Source: Adineta ricciae (taxonomy: Eukaryota; Rotifera; Eurotatoria; Adinetida; Adinetidae). Taken from it: a stretch of DNA of 64,000 nt. The notes below the pieces were generated by a model. That model ran no database searches. It saw only the letters and a program-made list of their open reading frames with translations, and had not been told where the DNA came from. A program made the translations under genes and the position numbers. The DNA lies in contig CAJNOJ010000034.1 of the NCBI GenBank assembly GCA_905250025.1, positions 62,001 to 126,000 of the forward strand, given 5' to 3'. Shown here piece by piece: positions 59,588 to 64,000 of this stretch (position 1 is its first letter; every line of letters begins with the position of its first letter).

Positions 59588-60949
59588 TTATTTGTTTGAA
59601 TTATCTAAAAGCCATTTCAAAGCTTCATACGACCGTTCATGGCTAATTTCATGTTCACCATAAAATGTATTTAATAATTCGTATATCTCGGGTTTATGTG
59701 TATGAATATTGTCAAATACTTCCTTGCTCATCGTTTGATTGATCACCATAGCGAACAGAAATCCCTGCCAAGTCAGTTTCTGTCGAGGATTATGGAGCAT
59801 GTAGTTGTAGTTATTTAACCATCGATATTGTCGTAATTGAGAGTAGAGAAATTGTGACGCAGCATGAGTGATTACAGGCTGTCGATCATGAAATATCGTC
59901 GATGTGAGTTGTGATGGTTCGATAGGAAACGAAGTACATGAAATATTTTGTTTCCGAAGAATTTCTTTCGACATATCAATACGTTGTGCCGAAGCAAATT
60001 CAATGTCACGTAACATCTAAGGAATCAAACACCGAGGTAGATGAGTACTTGTTTGCAAAAAAAAACTTTGCACTCGGTACGTACGTGAATCCATACTGTT
60101 GTCGGATAATTTCCATTTTTTATATGTTTGTGCAAGATCACTGGGAGAATGATCGAAGTGTATATAACTTGTCCATGGATAGGATACTGTTGATTAATGG
60201 CAAATACACTGGAGAATATACCGCCACTGGATGAACCGAACGTATAGCGTGGTAGGGAAACTTGAACAGAAACCGATGAAATGCTAGACTTCCATTTAAA
60301 GAACGGATGAATTTTTCTTACTTAATTCGGGATAATCTTTAAAAAAGCCCTCTAATCCTTTCAAAATGTAATACACATCCCTATTTTGATAAATATCACC
60401 TTCATTGGACCAGCATTTCGTTGTTTTATCAGATGCTTGAAATACTAAACATGCAAAGCCGAGATCAATAGCCGCGCCCAGAATCCGTTGCCGTTCAGGT
60501 GTGTGAAACCAATGCACAGCCGAATGTCGACAACTATGGAAGATCAATAGCAAAGCTAGAATTGACGTTCTTCGTGGAAATCGATAGAAGATAGGTGTGC
60601 TATTGGCATATGTTCGATTTTCATATGTTAACGTGTCCGGCTTACGGAAATTGAAATCTTTATAGGTGATATAATAGTCATAATTAATCGATTTTTTCTT
60701 TCCAAGGAAATCTCTCGGCCGGTAATCCTTAATACTTTCAAGTGATGGTTCCGACGAGAAGTCGCTATTCGATTCCGGTGTAAGAAAAGATGATATTCTA
60801 TCAAAGATGTAGTCTGATGTTGCAAAGAATGTTATGAGAAATGTGACTGTGGATGATACAAGTCCCAGAAAGAACAACGTCAAAAAACGTACTATTCGCG
60901 AACGGCGACTTCTGGAGTGTGGTCGTTTCGACACGTATTGGACAACCAT
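59588..60949 (-). CDS. Membrane-anchored alpha/beta-hydrolase-like protein
   Basis: Exons 60949..60322, 60260..60085 and 60016..59588 join in phase to about 410 residues. A basic N-terminus (RPHSRSRRSR) leads into one transmembrane helix (FLTLFFLGLVSSTVTFLITF), a type II arrangement. The rest resembles an alpha/beta hydrolase: a strand-turn LLLIFHSCRHSAVHWF that could supply the oxyanion region, LGFACLVFQASD, then the nucleophile elbow YTFGSSSGGIFSSV (G-x-S-x-G) and a C-terminal GEHEISHERSYEALKWLL that may carry the catalytic His. The middle exon is short but bears the putative nucleophile. Substrate and close family are not recognised; esterase or lipase activity is inference only. Confidence 0.55.
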
Positions 60950-61346
60950 TTTACCACTTGTCCAAGAAGCACTTTAGCGTGTTTCGATGCACATTATGAG
61001 AAAAACACTACTCTAATATATGTACTCGAATTCAATGCTTCATTGATTCGGTTTTGAATGACAGTTTCGCTGGATGTCGAAGTACACCAATATAAAATCG
61101 AATAGATGTCGCCAAAAAAACACATTTCTGTGAGGTAATAAGTGGATAGACGTCTGATGATGTTTATTTGTTGACTATTTGTCCCCTTCTCTTTTTTCTC
61201 GGATATGACATTGTCACAACCGAAATGATATCAAAGTACAACATTTTTCATTTAGATGTATCGATGATTACCGATATTTTGAAACGAACACTCGGCTTGA
61301 TATATTGATATCACTTGAAAGAAAAACAAAACTTGTCAAAACACAA
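60950..61346. other. Divergent promoter region, hydrolase and ZNRF
   Basis: About 400 bp shared between two head-to-head genes; nothing coding seen apart from an in-frame, ATG-less extension of the ZNRF frame. Confidence 0.5.
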
Positions 61347-62417
61347 ATGGGTGGACGATTAACAACTCCGCCGTCGTCAGCTTCCTCATCATCGACCACT
61401 GCTCATCGAAACACGAATACCGGTTCTACAACAAATCTTGCCCATCCGCGTACACATTCAAATAGTTCAAATCATCATTCCCAACATCCTCGCCATCGTT
61501 CTAGTAGTGGACATCACAGTTCGCACGGTCTATTCGCAAGTAATCCTTCGACTAATCGACACCGTACTACATCGACTAACATTGATCCTGCTGCTGCCGC
61601 AGCGTTCAACTTTAATCTGTTACGTTACGTTGGACTTGAACATGACTCCGATGATCAAAGTTCAGATGAGGAATCACCACAAGCGAGACGGCGATTGCAT
61701 CGTATTTTAATTGCACTTCATGATGTTCCGTGTCCTGTATGTAATAAAACAATTCCAAGAGATATATTTGATAAACATATTGTACAATGTCTGTCGAAGC
61801 CTCGAATAGATTATAATGGTTTGTTTAACATATCAATATCTGAATGCTGATTGTTTTTTCTTTCCCTATAGAGGATACATTAACAGAAAACAAAGGTGAA
61901 TGTGTCATATGTCTTGATGATCTACTGGAAGGACAAAAAATTGCTCGACTGCCATGTCTTTGTATTTATCACAAAAGGTAAATTCGGCGAATTTCCAACG
62001 CACTGAGATAGTAGTCTATCGGATACTTCGAGTTCTATCGAGCAATAGATGTGTTTACAGAAGCTTTTGTGTGACCTCTAGTCGAAGGGTGCAGAGCATC
62101 GAACCACTTTGTTGATCTTGAAAAAATCACGTCAATGTTGATTTCTGTTCTTATTACGCACATTTATCTCACAATTTATCTTTCAAATGATACTTTTGCT
62201 GAGTCGTTGATGATTCATATCTTTTTGAGGTCGTTATGTCTCAGTAGAATTCAATTTGAAGATAAATGTTGACTATTTGTTCAGAAAACAGAGATAATTC
62301 TAAATACGCTTACTGAATATCTTCATATCAAATCTAAATGTTTATTTGTTTATTTTTAGCTGTATTGATAATTGGTTTCGCATTAATCGAACATGTCCTG
62401 AACATCCCGGCGATTGA
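61347..62417 (+). CDS. ZNRF: E3 ubiquitin ligase ZNRF1/2
   Basis: Exons 61347..61818, 61872..61977 and 62360..62417 join in phase to about 211 residues. The start MGGRLTTPPSSAS preserves the N-myristoylation Gly2 typical of ZNRF1/2, which is why I choose this ATG. A long Ser/His-rich disordered region follows. The zinc-finger segment CPVCNKTIPRDIFDKHIVQC-LSKPR and the C-terminal RING (GECVICLDD..IARLPCLCIYHKSC..WF..NRTCPEHP) are both in the expected order, with the protein ending at PGD as ZNRF proteins end at PAD. These ligases act on endosomal/lysosomal and plasma membranes. The last intron is 382 bp. Confidence 0.94.
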
Positions 62418-63233
62418 ATCTGAATACTTACGTAAAACATGTTTCGTTTTGAATCCATACCTTCGTTGCGTGTATACTGCCTTACACGCAGTTCATTCTT
62501 TCGTTTTCTTTTCTCTTTCAATCGATTTTTATCTTCTTGTTTGGTATATTGCGCGTTTAAAAACGCACCCATCATCGCCGTGCAGTTTTCATTTGTTTGC
62601 AATTCGAGAAAGCCCATCAGTATGTTACATGTTTGATGCAAACGCGCGAACGAATTCATTCCGTCCGTGTGTAAACACGTCTTTTCGCTTTTTGTCTGCT
62701 CTTTCGAGAAAAACGTCGATGTTTATAGTGAAAAGCCAAACCAAACATCAACACCGTTGTCTTGCTTATTTTTCTACTACTAAATCTTCGAATCAAGAAC
62801 TTCGATTTTGTATAAATGTGTCTTTCAAAAACTAAACTCGATTATTGTCAATAATGTTACGAGAGTTCTATACACAGAAGTGAATATGAAAGTATTATAC
62901 ACAGAGAAAGTCTCTTGGTTTTCAAGATCGATCTACCTATACATACATTTATTTTTTTTTCTCCTCATGTTTCCACTGCACAGTTCTGTTTTTCTTCTCC
63001 TCTGTTGGCAAAGAAAAGGCGATTTGCAAGCAGTCGTATTTGATCGTTTCTTTCTCCCTCTTCCTTTATATTCTTGTTCATGTTGTTGTGTTTGTTCCCA
63101 TTATGATTATTAACTATATATGTACATTACTGGTCGCTTGTCTTCTCTTTTTCTCAATTCTTATTTCTTTATTTGACCTTTTTTTTTACGGAAATAAAGT
63201 CTAGTTGACCGACAAACAGAATAAGATTTCGAA
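62418..63233. other. Intergenic region between convergent ZNRF and ASNSD1
   Basis: About 815 bp of mostly T-rich 3' flank. The long open frame at 62338-62835 overlaps the RING exon in another frame and has no family resemblance. Confidence 0.5.
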
Positions 63234-63948
63234 TTAATCTTCGTCGTCTATTGTTAATCTTGAACATTGATCGGACGCTTTCTCTTTTCGGTTTTCAAGT
63301 TTCGCGATTCGCGAACCGAATTGTATCGCACGTTTGGGATACTTCGATGATTGGAACAGAGACAGATTGTGACAAGCGATGTAGCGAAGGAGGTATTTCT
63401 CACCGGTACCACGTCCTAAACGTAAATCCGCTTTGTACCAAATCGGCACGGAACGAAGGTAATTCACTAATTGTTCGTCGAGAAACGGAAAACGAACTTC
63501 TTTACCTAAACTACTGATCACTCTAGAAAATAAATCCTGAGATGCACATCAGAATGAAAGACATGTTTTCTGTACCGGTCGTCACGCCCCAAATTTCGTT
63601 TGGAAATTCGATTAATTTCCATTTCGAGTTCATTTTCCAGTCCTTTCCATCCATGTGCTTGAAATGTTGATCGATGCCGAGAATAACCAGCTAGTTGTTC
63701 ATCAGCGCCTAAACCGGATAACAACACCTACGACACAACAGAGAGTGTTGAAGATTAGATCGTCTATTGTGTATTACCTCTGCTGGACTCTCGTAAATTG
63801 TATTGACAGGATGAAGTTTCCCACTGCCACGAGCAGCAAACCACAGAGCACTACCAATGCTGTCATCTAGTACAGTTGAACACGGATAAATCACTGTTTT
63901 GATAACATTTTCACGATAGTGCCGAAGTTCATTTACGTCAACATCGAT
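63234..63948 (-). CDS. ASNSD1: Asparagine synthetase domain-containing protein 1, C-terminal part
   Basis: Three exons in the window (63948..63778, 63727..63576, 63522..63234) join in phase to about 203 residues; the 5' part lies beyond the window edge, the last ~50 bp being probably intron. Signatures of ASNSD1 are [63 protein letters not shown] and [13 protein letters not shown]. The family has a glutaminase-like N-terminus and an asparagine-synthetase-like C-terminus; its activity is not well established. The end (RLTIDDED) is as expected, so the 3' end is complete. Confidence 0.92.
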
Positions 63949-64000
63949 CTATACGGAATATATTGATCAGAAGAGACTTTTCAGAAGATAAATCAACGCT

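Noticed and set aside
62338..62835. 165-codon frame with N-terminal hydrophobic stretch
   Set aside because: Out-of-frame shadow of the ZNRF RING exon (62360-62417) running into its 3' UTR.

Overview
The window is nuclear DNA of an invertebrate animal. It is AT-rich, with spliced genes whose introns are mostly 45-60 bp with GT-AG ends, metazoan-only families (a caudal-type homeobox gene, an R1R2R3 MYB, NECAP, SH3BP5, a MARF1-like LOTUS protein, a neuropeptide-type GPCR), and very short same-strand intergenic gaps carrying splice-acceptor-like sequence in front of start codons. That combination suggests a bdelloid rotifer (Adineta/Rotaria type), a group known to use spliced-leader trans-splicing. 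The organism call is inference; no diagnostic marker such as the leader RNA gene lies in the window. No bacterial gene, CRISPR array, intact transposon, rRNA or tRNA gene was recognised.

Layout. 1-0.34 kb: 3' end of a Kunitz inhibitor gene (+). 0.5-8.9 kb: tightly packed minus-strand genes: RPAIN, inositol-3-phosphate synthase, a DHHC palmitoyltransferase, a DDX20-like helicase and a C2H2 zinc-finger protein with SUMO-interacting-like motifs. The 35-bp and 59-bp gaps inside this block look like an operon. 10.3-26.7 kb (+): MYB, phosphomevalonate kinase plus SH3BP5 (31-bp gap), caudal homeobox, a LOTUS-repeat MARF1-like protein, a degenerate TRMT2-like methyltransferase, NECAP. 26.7-29.9 kb: gene-poor. 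29.9-31.3 kb (+): GPCR. 32.3-33.9 kb (-): a short NUP35 and a BH3-only protein resembling BMF/BIM. 36.2-41.4 kb (-): three single-pass membrane proteins with PPxY tails, and a decayed LDLa-repeat pseudogene. 42.1-45.3 kb (-): a 20-exon chitinase with an unusual GH18-CBM14-Ly6/uPAR layout. 45.9-48.7 kb (-): PRMT1-like methyltransferase and HSBP1. 51.0-56.4 kb (+): a claudin-like/LDLa membrane protein broken by an N, then an acyl-CoA synthetase whose last 214 bp recur beside that N. 57-61 kb (-): a secreted basic protein and a membrane-anchored alpha/beta hydrolase. 61.3-62.4 kb (+): ZNRF1/2 RING ligase. 63.2 kb to the end (-): 3' end of ASNSD1.

The genes do not form one pathway; they are a normal mix of housekeeping and developmental genes. 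The most notable points are the candidate operons, the BH3-only gene, the chitinase domain layout with 12- and 15-nt microexons, the TRMT2 homologue lacking its catalytic cysteine, and the eight-LOTUS protein lacking nuclease and RRM domains. Exon joins were made by hand from splice consensus and reading phase; they are internally phase-consistent but not supported by transcripts.
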